This document shows, in pieces, positions 1 to 4,657 of a stretch of 5,486 bases of DNA. The translations under genes were made by a program, and so were the position numbers. Each line of letters begins with the position of its first letter. The first letter of the stretch is position 1. The stretch lies in contig JAUSPM010000040.1 in assembly GCA_030655675.1 (NCBI GenBank), positions 1 through 5,486 on the forward strand. Reading direction: 5' to 3'. The stretch comes from Methanosarcinaceae archaeon (GTDB taxonomy: Archaea > Halobacteriota > Methanosarcinia > Methanosarcinales > Methanosarcinaceae). Below the pieces are notes generated by a model. The model was not told the DNA's origin, did no database searches, and saw only the letters and a list, made by a program, of their open reading frames with translations.

Positions 1-158
1 CATACTCTTACAGATTATAACAACGAGAAAATCCTCGCTGTGCTCGGATTTACTCGAACTATATGTTTATAAGACATACACTACACGAAAATTGTGGAAT
101 GCGCTAGAAGCAATTGAAAATTCGATGTGGATATAGGGCAACGCCGCACATGCGCGGA
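1..158 (+). other. 5' flank (exon side) of the group II intron, broken coding-like sequence
   Basis: No intact gene is visible. Frame 1 is open from the window edge to a TAA at 70-72 and reads like protein (HTLTDYNNEKILAVLGFTRT). Frame 2 is open across the whole left edge to a TAG at 134-136 and ends with a coding-like tail (YTTRKLWNALEAIENSMWI). The pair could be one degraded gene with a frameshift near 60-72, but I do not recognise the family. The last six bases (153-158, CGCGGA) serve as IBS1 of the intron that begins at 159. An insertion into an already decayed gene or old mobile element would fit, but this is inference. Confidence 0.35.
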
Positions 159-425
159 GTACGACAAGAAGTTATATCACAAATTGCCTCACGGCTACTC
201 CTTCCATTTGGAGTAATCCTACTGTGAGATGCGTCAATGGTAACGTTGGGGTGTTAAGTTCACAGGACAACGTGGAAAAATCCGAAAGTCCAATTCGGCT
301 TAACTGCAAGGATAAGGAAACTATGAAGAGTGTAATGCGAACCATTGTAAGAATCGTGAACGCGAATAAGCGAAACTGGACTGTCACGCTTAAACCAAAA
401 GGTATGGAATCTGACTACAATGATT

Positions 426-431
426 TCCGCG
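426..431 (+). other. EBS1 of the group II intron, pairing with IBS1 at 153-158
   Basis: TCCGCG here is the perfect reverse complement of CGCGGA at 153-158. IBS1 abuts the 5' splice site in group II introns, so this pairing places the exon/intron boundary at 158/159, in agreement with the GTACG start. The pairing is GC-rich (5 of 6 pairs), which makes it strong for its length. A chance 6-mer match is possible, but the location in domain I and the exact abutment to a GT start make that unlikely. Confidence 0.7.
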
Positions 432-700
432 GCATTGTAGGGAATGGACAAATGATTCCCGGTTTAAAGATGGCTTCTAAGGTTTCCATAATTATTTGTG
501 ATATAGAACTTGGTAAACCCAATATGCTCCCGAAAACGGGTAGGAACTCCGCGAGGGGCAACGATGGCATAGTGGGTAGAGGAGATAGTAAAAAGCGAAT
601 GACAATTTGTAATGAGTTGTATAGAGGTTCAAAATTTGCCTTAACTCGAAAGAGTGCTGACTTACCTTTGGTGTTTCATTGTATGAATGGAGGCAAACTT

Positions 701-820
701 ATGAATGTAAGATGCTCAACGACGCTGAAAAGCGAGAGACTTACAGACGTTCAATGCGTTAATAGGCTGCAAACCAGAATTACAAAAGCAGTATTAGAAA
801 TAATCATTGCTGCCCGATAA
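701..820 (+). pseudogene. N-terminal stub of the group II intron reverse transcriptase/maturase
   Basis: A 39-codon remnant beginning at ATG 701, with a strong Shine-Dalgarno GGAGG at 689-693 and 7-nt spacing. This is the usual arrangement at the head of domain IV, where the intron-encoded protein starts. Residues 20-31 (VNRLQTRITKAV) resemble the RT-0 segment of maturases, which carries an R-LQ-RI-KA pattern. The frame then ends within eight residues at TAA 818-820, only 16 nt before domain V. The palm, finger, maturase and any endonuclease domains (about 400-550 residues) are therefore missing. The same frame happens to be open upstream to 224, but that part is folded intron RNA and I do not regard it as coding. 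The identification rests on one short motif plus position, so the deletion is better supported than the exact family match. Confidence 0.6.
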
Positions 821-836
821 GGGTTATGGAATGCTT

Positions 837-870
837 GAGCCGTATGCGGTGAAAGTCGCAAGTACGGTTC
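837..870 (+). ncRNA. Group II intron domain V
   Basis: A 34-nt hairpin that meets every domain V criterion. A 9-bp lower helix (837-845 with 862-870) contains the AGC catalytic triad at 838-840. A 2-nt bulge AA (860-861) sits on the 3' side. A 5-bp upper helix (846-850 with 855-859) is capped by a GAAA tetraloop (851-854). The related introns I know usually have AC or CG in the bulge, so AA is a mild variant. Together with its lack of disruptive mutations, this suggests the ribozyme core is still under selection or was copied recently. Confidence 0.93.
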
Positions 871-873
871 TTA

Positions 874-908
874 GAAGAGGGAGAGCGAGTAATCGCTCTT
901 CTTTATTC
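874..908 (+). ncRNA. Group II intron domain VI with branch-point A905
   Basis: A long hairpin follows domain V after a 3-nt linker. Bases 877-888 pair with 893-904 around a GTAA loop (889-892). A905 is then left unpaired, and 874-876 pair with 906-908. The bulged A lies six bases upstream of the proposed last intron base C911, close to the 7-8 nt seen in most group II introns. This is the adenosine whose 2'-OH would attack the 5' splice site to give the lariat. The intron end GAC/TTG at 911/912 follows from this geometry. Confidence 0.85.
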
Positions 909-938
909 GACTTGTAGAATCGTTTTTATCATGCACTC

Positions 939-1016
939 ATTAAACACTCTGTACCACAGTGCTGCACCAGCTATACAAATACCACTTATTAAACACACTG
1001 CACCAGCTAAACAAAA
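939..1016. repeat. Degenerate direct repeat, two units
   Basis: ATTAAACAC occurs at 939-947 and 988-996. Each copy is followed by CTGCACCAGCTA, at 962-973 and 998-1009, and then ACAAA after one variable base. The first unit has about 13 extra bases (CTGTACCACAGTG) between the two blocks. A duplication followed by a small insertion or deletion explains the pattern. It begins about 28 bp past the intron 3' end, so it is part of the target locus and not of the intron. Confidence 0.6.
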
Positions 1017-1305
1017 ACTATATTTGTATGGGTTGATTTTTTTCAGATTAATAATATATGGTTAAGCCATCAAAAAAAGCATTTACGATTGTTAAAAAAG
1101 GATTATTTATGAATGGAAAAAAAGGTGTTCAAATTTGGTGTGTTTATACTTCAAATTGAAGAATGGGTGAAAAGAAAGTTAATGATAAAGCGAGCAGCGG
1201 GGTGCATTTGATGAGCGATTTAGCGAGGTGTTTTTAGCGAGGCACTGATACTGGAATTATTCAGAGTTTAGTCAGCGTTTAACGGCGACAACTGAGCAAG
1301 TTTAA

Positions 1306-1313
1306 TTTATAAG
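1306..1313 (+). promoter_or_regulatory. Candidate TATA box for the gene at 1352
   Basis: TTTATAAG lies 39-46 bp before the ATG. Archaeal transcription usually starts about 25 bp downstream of box A, which would give a leader of roughly 20 nt carrying GGTG (1343-1346), a partial Shine-Dalgarno, 5 nt before the start. A second TATA-like run (TTATATACA, 1320-1328) is nearby, so the exact box is uncertain. Confidence 0.45.
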
Positions 1314-1351
1314 ATACAGTTATATACAATAATATAAAATATGGTGTATAA

Positions 1352-1702
1352 ATGATAGAGAATGCATTTGAATATATTAATGATAATTTAGTATTGCCAA
1401 TCGTATTAATTACATTTTTATTATTGACATACATAGAATACAATTTTGTCAGAAAAGATCCTGACATGGTGAAAGCTAAAATTTTTTTAAGGTATAATAC
1501 ATTTAAAAAGGCATTCTTACTACTGGCATTTTTCTCTTTTGCATTACTTCTTCACGTCGTCCTTATTTCTCATCCCCACATACTTGATTTTATGATCCAG
1601 TACAGTCCTTCATTTATATATGAATTACAACGGATCTTAGGGTTGATCTTAGTTCTAATTCTGATTTACTTTGTGGCTTTAATTTATAAGGTCATTAAAT
1701 GA
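1352..1702 (+). CDS. Small three-helix membrane protein of unknown function
   Basis: A 116-residue protein with no family that I recognise. Three hydrophobic helices are apparent, at about residues 13-29, 54-72 and 94-112. The loop between the first two is strongly basic (RKDPDMVKAKIFLRYNTFKK), which by the positive-inside rule would put that loop in the cytoplasm and the N-terminus outside. The protein ends in a lysine-containing tail (YKVIK). No signal peptide, Cys/His motif or catalytic pattern is visible. The start at 1352 is preceded by GGTG with 5-nt spacing and a plausible TATA box. The stop codon sits inside a 14-bp palindrome, ATGATC-AC-GATCAT (1699-1712), which may help end the transcript. 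It stands alone, with decayed sequence on both sides, so context gives no function. It is probably a real gene, because length, start context and helix layout agree. Confidence 0.7.
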   Translation: MIENAFEYINDNLVLPIVLITFLLLTYIEYNFVRKDPDMVKAKIFLRYNTFKKAFLLLAFFSFALLLHVVLISHPHILDFMIQYSPSFIYELQRILGLILVLILIYFVALIYKVIK

Positions 1703-1747
1703 TCACGATCATAATATCTTTTCAGATTTAATTTTAAATTAATAGTT

Positions 1748-1936
1748 CAGACTGATCCAGATTTGACAGATCCCTGTATGAACTACGATGATTTTGAGAT
1801 ATTCGATCTTAAAATAATGTTGTATTCAGAAAAACCGATGTCTGTGGAGGTCGAAGAGCCGATTCCTGTATATTATTTGCAATAGTATAATCCTTCAGGA
1901 AAAAACATTTATGCTCCCCATCCAAATATCATGTGA
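1748..1936 (+). pseudogene. Coding-like remnant interrupted by an amber codon
   Basis: One frame is open from 1715 and reads like protein from about 1748. It includes DPDLTDPCMNYDDFEIFDL and then a hydrophobic-acidic run ending PIPVYYLQ, followed by TAG at 1883-1885. Beyond the TAG, the same frame continues with protein-like sequence for 16 codons (YNPSGKNIYAPHPNIM) to TGA 1934-1936. The first ATG in the frame is at 1778 and has no ribosome binding site, so the 5' part appears to be lost. The PVYYL ending is faintly like the tail of YkuD-type transpeptidases, but the SHGC-R signature is absent and I do not press that. Options are a gene fragment with a Trp-to-amber change, or a UAG read as pyrrolysine if this is a methylamine-using methanogen. 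The terminal TGA overlaps the ribosome binding site of the next gene. Confidence 0.35.
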
Positions 1937-1946
1937 GGTTGTTACA

Positions 1947-2432
1947 ATGGACGAACTGAACGATCAATCAGAAACGGGCTGTTGCCCCAGATTTTACCCT
2001 GAACCGTGGGATGAGAAAGAAATCACGTTTGAGGACAAGTTGTTTCTTTAAGACCATGTTACAAGTATATTCCATATTCCCCTGAACTTTGGGAAGGTCA
2101 TGACGAGAAGTATGAAAAAAATAGAAGATACAGGCACGCCTGTAAAAGCCTATCTCGCACTTTCAGACGAAAACTCACTATGGGGATCAGATGTTTATAT
2201 AGCTGTGAATGAGGAGATACCCGGGGCAAAGATGGAGAAAATATCAGGCACATTTTTGACAAAAGTCTTTGAAGGGGGCTATAATAATATGGGGAAGTGG
2301 ACGAAAGAGATGGAAAACTATGTGCGGGCAAAAGGGAAGGAACTTAAAAAAATGTATTTTTTCTATACAACCTGCCCGAAATGCGCAAAATTCTATGGCA
2401 AGAATTATGTGGTGATCTTTGCAGAGGTCTAG
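1947..2432 (+). pseudogene. GyrI-like conserved archaeal protein, disrupted by one in-frame ochre codon
   Basis: The intact frame would be 161 residues. ATG 1947 follows TGAGGT (1934-1939) with 7-nt spacing. The frame runs MDELNDQSETGCCPRFYPEP to codon 34, meets TAA at 2049-2051, and continues in the same frame with family-like sequence (DHVTSIFHIPLNFGKV) to 2432. I recall relatives with lysine at codon 35 (LFVKD), so a single AAA-to-TAA change explains the break; no frameshift is needed. The C-terminal part carries VFEGGYNNMGKW, which resembles the small-molecule-binding fold of GyrI-like proteins, and a CPKC pair at residues 143-146 (full numbering). An early CC pair lies at residues 12-13. 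Ochre is not the pyrrolysine codon, so recoding is unlikely. Restart at ATG 2100 would give 110 residues lacking the first third; the GGAAGGT there is only about one base away, too close for good initiation. A sequencing error is the main alternative. Confidence 0.72.
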
Positions 2433-2468
2433 TGTCACGTCAACTTCAAAAACTGTAGCATCAGTACT

Positions 2469-2482
2469 CCGCCGTTAGGCGG
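2469..2482 (+). terminator. Short GC hairpin after the GyrI-like frame
   Basis: CCGCC-GTTA-GGCGG forms a 5-bp all-GC stem 37 nt past the stop codon at 2432. No T-run follows, so it is not a classical intrinsic terminator. It could instead be a transcript-end structure, or the end hairpin of a vanished insertion element. The position just before the tandem array is the only contextual clue. Confidence 0.3.
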
Positions 2483-2493
2483 CGCATTCCATA

Positions 2494-2581
2494 ACTACCA
2501 AACGTATAGTTCACTACTACCAAACATATAGTTCACTACTACCAAACGTATAGTCCATTACTACCAAACATATAGTCCATA
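2494..2581. repeat. Tandem array, four 22-bp units
   Basis: Four head-to-tail copies start at 2494, 2516, 2538 and 2560, exactly 22 bp apart. Each begins ACTACCAAAC. Base 11 alternates G, A, G, A. The last bases fall into pairs: units 1-2 end TTCACT, while units 3-4 end CCATT or CCATA. The alternation is what two rounds of duplication (22 to 44 to 88 bp) would leave. Each unit carries a loose dyad, ACTA-N9-TAGT. The spacing is about two helical turns, so proteins bound to each copy would sit on the same DNA face. Function is unknown: an operator cluster, an iteron-like site or a plain minisatellite are all possible. Confidence 0.92.
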
Positions 2582-2656
2582 ACCTAAGCCCATAATTCAA
2601 ACACACAATTCTCAGAACAGCAAATACACCGACGCTTGTAAACTGTATTGTATTTC

Positions 2657-2728
2657 ATGGTCGTGGTGCAGGAACGTGCCGCGCTGCGCGCGTGTGGTCG
2701 CGTCTTTTTTTTGCGATATGGTGGCACC
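2657..2728 (+). other. GC-rich island with hairpin and T8 run, possible small RNA or interspersed repeat
   Basis: A patch that is far richer in GC than the surrounding AT-rich DNA. It includes the hairpin CGCGC-TGC-GCGCG (2680-2692) and ends in eight T residues (2705-2712). GGTGC at 2665-2669 can also pair with GCACC at 2724-2728 over the whole element. GC-rich patches in AT-rich archaeal DNA are often structured RNAs, and an oligo-T run is the usual archaeal stop signal. It could equally be a copy of an interspersed repeat. No promoter is evident. Confidence 0.35.
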
Positions 2729-2773
2729 TTATGGATCATTCAGGCTAACATTTCTTGGATTTCTCTAGTAACC

Positions 2774-2809
2774 AAAAAAAGTAGACTACAAAATCAGTTT
2801 TTTTGTAGT
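2774..2809 (-). terminator. Hairpin plus T7 terminator of the aglJ-like gene
   Basis: A 9-bp inverted repeat ACTACAAAA (2785-2793) / TTTTGTAGT (2801-2809) starts 22 nt beyond the stop codon. Read on the - strand, it is followed after 4 nt by seven T residues (the A-run at 2774-2780). Oligo-T alone can end archaeal transcription; here a stem precedes it. The orientation fits the glycosyltransferase gene. Confidence 0.7.
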
Positions 2810-2830
2810 ATATAAAATAAATGTTTGGAA

Positions 2831-3748
2831 TTACTTCTTTTCGCCCTTCTCTATCCGAACAGCGCGCATCGTTTCCCTGTGAAGTGCAACAATAAGGTCA
2901 CTGAGCACCCCGAAAATGAACATCTGGAATCCGGAGATGATGAGCAATGCTGTTAACATTGTCAGAGGTATGCGGGTTATTCCGTGCATCCATTCGTTCA
3001 CGACAAACAATCCAATACCAGAACCGATGATAATGAGTATCCCACCGATAATTCCAAAATAGAAAAGTGGATTGTGCATCTTTGCCAGTTTGTATATTGT
3101 CATTCCGATCTTAAAACCATCCTTTATTGGGTTTAATTTAGTTGCAGCTTTTGAATGCCTTGCCAGATATGTAATAGGCACTTCAATTGTCTTTAAATCT
3201 TTTTTGATGCACTCGACCGTGATCTCAGTTTCAATCTCAAATCCCATCTTGTTAAGTTCAAGGGATCTCATCGCATCACGCGTGAATGCCCTGTATCCTG
3301 TAAGGATATCATTTAACCACTCGCCGTATGCTAACCCGAATATCTTGTTGAGAATACGGTTCCCAAAAAGGTTCAGGCGTGTGAACGCAGTAGGCTCATA
3401 ATTTGCGAACCTGTTGCCCATAACATGGTCTGCATTACCATTTCGCACAGGCCTAAGCACTTCATGTACATCACTCGCAAGATATGTTCCATCGCCATCG
3501 ATCATCACGATATAATCGCTATCAATGATGATGAACGCTTCCTGAAGAGCCTGTCCTTTGCCCCTGCCGCTCTGGACAACAACCTTTGCACCCTGTGCTT
3601 CTGCCAATTTGTGAGTCTTATCGGTGCTATGGCCATCGATGACCAGGATATTGTCAAATCCCTCTGACCTGAAATCCTTTATCAACTGCTCGATAGTTGC
3701 AGCCTCGTTAAGGGTCGGTATCAGGATACAGACATCTTCATTTGACAA
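2831..3748 (-). CDS. aglJ: AglJ-like family 2 glycosyltransferase, S-layer N-glycosylation
   Basis: A 305-residue membrane-bound enzyme expected to transfer the first nucleotide-activated sugar to dolichyl phosphate on the cytoplasmic face, which starts the lipid-linked glycan for N-glycosylation. The GT-A domain spans about residues 5-200: PTLNEA (11-16), VIDGHSTDKT (36-45, the GT2 DGxSxDxT site), the metal-binding D-x-D in IDGDGTY (83-89), LTGYRAF (149-155) and the EIETEIT segment (171-177). Two C-terminal hydrophobic segments (about 229-250 and 263-290) anchor it, followed by a basic tail (RAVRIEKGEKK). Layout and length match the archaeal AglJ group and differ from single-domain DPM synthases by the C-terminal membrane part. 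The start is TTG at 3748. An in-frame TGA lies just three codons upstream and no ATG occurs before residue 82, so TTG is well supported; AGGATGAT (3754-3761) gives a Shine-Dalgarno. It lies downstream of tbp on the same strand, separated by 141 bp with a terminator signal, so it is probably transcribed separately. The substrate sugar cannot be read from the sequence. Confidence 0.88.
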   Translation of the reverse strand: MSNEDVCILIPTLNEAATIEQLIKDFRSEGFDNILVIDGHSTDKTHKLAEAQGAKVVVQSGRGKGQALQEAFIIIDSDYIVMIDGDGTYLASDVHEVLRPVRNGNADHVMGNRFANYEPTAFTRLNLFGNRILNKIFGLAYGEWLNDILTGYRAFTRDAMRSLELNKMGFEIETEITVECIKKDLKTIEVPITYLARHSKAATKLNPIKDGFKIGMTIYKLAKMHNPLFYFGIIGGILIIIGSGIGLFVVNEWMHGITRIPLTMLTALLIISGFQMFIFGVLSDLIVALHRETMRAVRIEKGEKK

Positions 3749-3782
3749 AATACATCATCCTTTGTGGTGAATTAAAATAATA

Positions 3783-3845
3783 CAGGCACTGTGCCGCGAT
3801 TGGCACAACCTGCGAGTAAATCTTCTATGTTCAGATTAACTCGCA
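3783..3845 (-). promoter_or_regulatory. Two abutting inverted repeats upstream of aglJ (candidate structured leader)
   Basis: Hairpin A (3783-3812) pairs CAGG with CCTG on the outside and TGTGCC (3790-3795) with GGCACA (3802-3807) inside, around a 6-nt loop. Hairpin B (3811-3845) pairs TGCGAGT (3811-3817) with ACTCGCA (3839-3845). After one A-A mismatch it continues with AATC (3819-3822) against GATT (3834-3837), leaving an 11-nt loop. A and B share bases 3811-3812, so they cannot both form fully. Hairpin A ends 22 nt before the aglJ ribosome binding site. An RNA leader with competing stems is one reading; a palindromic small repeat is another. I recognise no known riboswitch. Confidence 0.45.
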
Positions 3846-3870
3846 CTATATATTTAAAAAAATATAGTGC
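3843..3870 (-). terminator. Inverted repeat with T7, tbp transcript end, overlapping a TATA-like box for aglJ
   Basis: GCACTATAT (3843-3851) and ATATAGTGC (3862-3870) form a 9-bp stem beginning 19 nt after the tbp stop codon. The - strand loop includes seven T residues (A-run 3856-3862), the archaeal termination signal. The same bases on the - strand hold TATA-like sequence (TTTAAATATATAG), about 95-110 bp before the aglJ start, so the site may also promote aglJ with a leader of roughly 80 nt. Which role dominates cannot be told from sequence. Confidence 0.5.
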
Positions 3871-3889
3871 AAGAAATAAACTCTTTTGC

Positions 3890-4447
3890 TTATAAGAGTC
3901 CCATGCTGTCAAGTTGCTGTCTTACGACCTCGACTCCCTGATCACAATCACTCGGGGATTTGCCGCCTGTGACAACCAGTTTTCCTGAACTGAAAATAAG
4001 CACGACCACCTTTGGTTCAGCGATACGGTAAACAAGTCCCGGGAACTGTTCAGGCTCGTACTCGATATTCTCAAGACCAAGTCCTATTGCAATTGCATTA
4101 AGGTTCAATACTGCATGAAGATCTGCGGATGCTACGATATTCTGAACTGTTATTTCAGGATCGTCAAGAGTTTCCTGACCAATTCCATTGAGTTTCTTTC
4201 CAAGATTTCCTATAACCGTATGTACGTCTGCAACATTTTTTGCACCGGTACAGACTACTTTGCCGGATGTGAAAATAAGGAATGCCGCTTTTGGTTCAGT
4301 GACTCTGTATACAAGTCCCGGGAATTTCTGTTTGTTATATTCTGCACCTTCAAATTCAGATTCGATCTTTATAAGATCAAACTCTTCTGCAAGTTTGGTA
4401 GATGCGACCACATTCTCGATCTTTATATTATATTCTGCCATTGTCAT
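3890..4447 (-). CDS. tbp: TATA-box-binding protein (TBP)
   Basis: A 185-residue general transcription factor. It binds box A in the minor groove, bends the DNA, and recruits TFB and then RNA polymerase. The saddle is made of two homologous repeats, about residues 8-93 and 99-184. The cores are FPGLVYRVTEPKAAFLIFTS (42-61) and FPGLVYRIAEPKVVVLIFSS (135-154), each followed by a GK and a T-G-K element. By alignment with yeast TBP, the four intercalating phenylalanines are F42, F59, F135 and F152, all present. The length is typical for archaeal TBP; the protein ends SMGLL without the acidic tail of some archaeal forms. Start choice: ATG 4447 has GAGG (4455-4458) 7 nt upstream. ATG 4441 (MAEY) is a possible alternative two codons in. 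The two repeats keep visible DNA similarity, for example AACAAGTCCCGGGAA at 4031-4045 and the near-identical segment at 4309-4323. The sequence is strongly like those of Methanosarcinales. Confidence 0.97.
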   Translation of the reverse strand: MTMAEYNIKIENVVASTKLAEEFDLIKIESEFEGAEYNKQKFPGLVYRVTEPKAAFLIFTSGKVVCTGAKNVADVHTVIGNLGKKLNGIGQETLDDPEITVQNIVASADLHAVLNLNAIAIGLGLENIEYEPEQFPGLVYRIAEPKVVVLIFSSGKLVVTGGKSPSDCDQGVEVVRQQLDSMGLL

Positions 4448-4487
4448 TGTTAATCCTCAGTAATCAAATTAATGTGTTATATTAACG

Positions 4488-4497
4488 CTATTTAAAG
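4488..4497 (-). promoter_or_regulatory. TATA box of tbp
   Basis: CTTTAAATAG on the - strand lies 41-50 bp before ATG 4447. Transcription starting about 25 bp downstream would give a leader of about 20 nt carrying the GAGG Shine-Dalgarno, a compact and normal archaeal layout. The product of the gene is the factor that reads such boxes, so autoregulation is conceivable, but nothing here shows it. Confidence 0.6.
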
Positions 4498-4601
4498 TAA
4501 AGGTTATATTCACAATTCCTTATATATACTTATACCCACAATCTTATATATATATTTAAAACATTCAATTAAAAGCACATAATTTTGTAATATTGGTTCA
4601 G

Positions 4602-4621
4602 TATTTAAAGATATATTTATA
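4602..4621 (+). promoter_or_regulatory. TATA-rich promoter of the divergent membrane protein gene
   Basis: TATTTAAAG (4602-4610) followed by ATATATTTATA (4611-4621) lies 37-56 bp before the TTG start and the GAGG at 4646-4649. The first box gives a predicted start site near 4632 and a short leader. The tbp-to-membrane-protein gap (4448-4657) is extremely AT-rich, and two more TATA-like runs (about 4521-4530 and 4543-4557) could serve either direction. Confidence 0.5.
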
Positions 4622-4657
4622 TTTATTAGATTAATTTGGTCAATAGAGGGATGAATT

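Larger units (their letters stand above)
159..911 (+). mobile_element. Group II intron with deleted intron-encoded protein (ORF-less ribozyme)
   Basis: A 753-nt self-splicing-type retroelement RNA. Four signals agree. (1) A canonical 34-nt domain V lies at 837-870. (2) A domain VI with a bulged adenosine (A905) lies at 874-908, and the intron ends GAC at 909-911. (3) The 5' end GTACGAC at 159 is a variant of the usual GTGYG start. (4) EBS1 in domain I (426-431, TCCGCG) is the exact complement of the six bases just before the proposed 5' splice site (153-158, CGCGGA), 267 nt into the intron, where EBS1 is expected. Domain I also shows a stem of CTCAC/GTGAG (188-192/224-228) enclosing ACTCC/GGAGT (197-201/210-214), and the GGGGTGTTAAG run at 248-258 typical of these introns. 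A full element would be about 2.5 kb; here the reverse transcriptase is reduced to a 39-codon stub (701-820). Splicing and mobility would therefore depend on a related maturase elsewhere. The fold resembles bacterial-type IIB introns; the exact class is not determined, and I found no convincing EBS2/IBS2 pair. Confidence 0.88.
912..1351. other. AT-rich gene-free stretch between the intron and the membrane protein gene
   Basis: About 440 bp with no convincing gene. It contains a degenerate direct repeat (939-1016), a 33-codon frame at 1058-1159 (MVKPSKKAFTIVKKG start) with no ribosome binding site, and a 13-bp palindrome CTTCAAATTGAAG at 1149-1161. There are also two spaced copies of TTAGCGAGG at 1220-1228 and 1234-1242. 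The Lys-rich small frame reads somewhat like protein and could be a gene scrap, but nothing supports expression. The last 45 bp hold the promoter and leader of the gene at 1352. Confidence 0.5.
2433..2830. other. Gene-free intergenic region with repeats and a GC-rich island
   Basis: Nearly 400 bp between the convergent genes ending at 2432 (+) and 2831 (-). It contains a small GC hairpin, a 4 x 22-bp tandem array, a GC-rich island with T8, and the terminator of the - strand gene, each listed separately. Between 2582 and 2656 I see only AT-rich unique sequence. A 52-codon + strand frame at 2657-2815 runs through the GC island and the terminator hairpin; it has no ribosome binding site and I do not call it a gene. 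Confidence 0.6.

Noticed and set aside
94..120. GTGGAATGCG as an alternative intron 5' end
   Set aside because: It lacks an IBS1 complementary to a domain I loop, while the boundary at 158/159 has a perfect 6-bp pairing.
224..820. 198-residue + strand open frame as a protein-coding gene
   Set aside because: It lies wholly inside the group II intron and overlaps EBS1 and domain I-IV RNA. Only its last 39 codons, with their own ribosome binding site, resemble a protein.
1058..1159. 33-codon Lys-rich frame as a small gene
   Set aside because: It has no Shine-Dalgarno or recognisable family; it is mentioned only within the intergenic description.
2494..2581. CRISPR array
   Set aside because: The 22-bp units are directly adjacent with no unique spacers, so this is a tandem repeat.
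2657..2815. 52-codon frame as a small gene
   Set aside because: It lacks a ribosome binding site, runs through poly-T and ends inside the terminator hairpin of the opposite gene.
3072..3667. + strand open frames at 3072-3401 and 3425-3667
   Set aside because: They are antisense to the glycosyltransferase, whose - strand frame contains all expected GT2 motifs.
4115..4463. + strand open frames antisense to tbp
   Set aside because: They are Cys/Phe-rich, implausible products opposite an unmistakable TBP gene.
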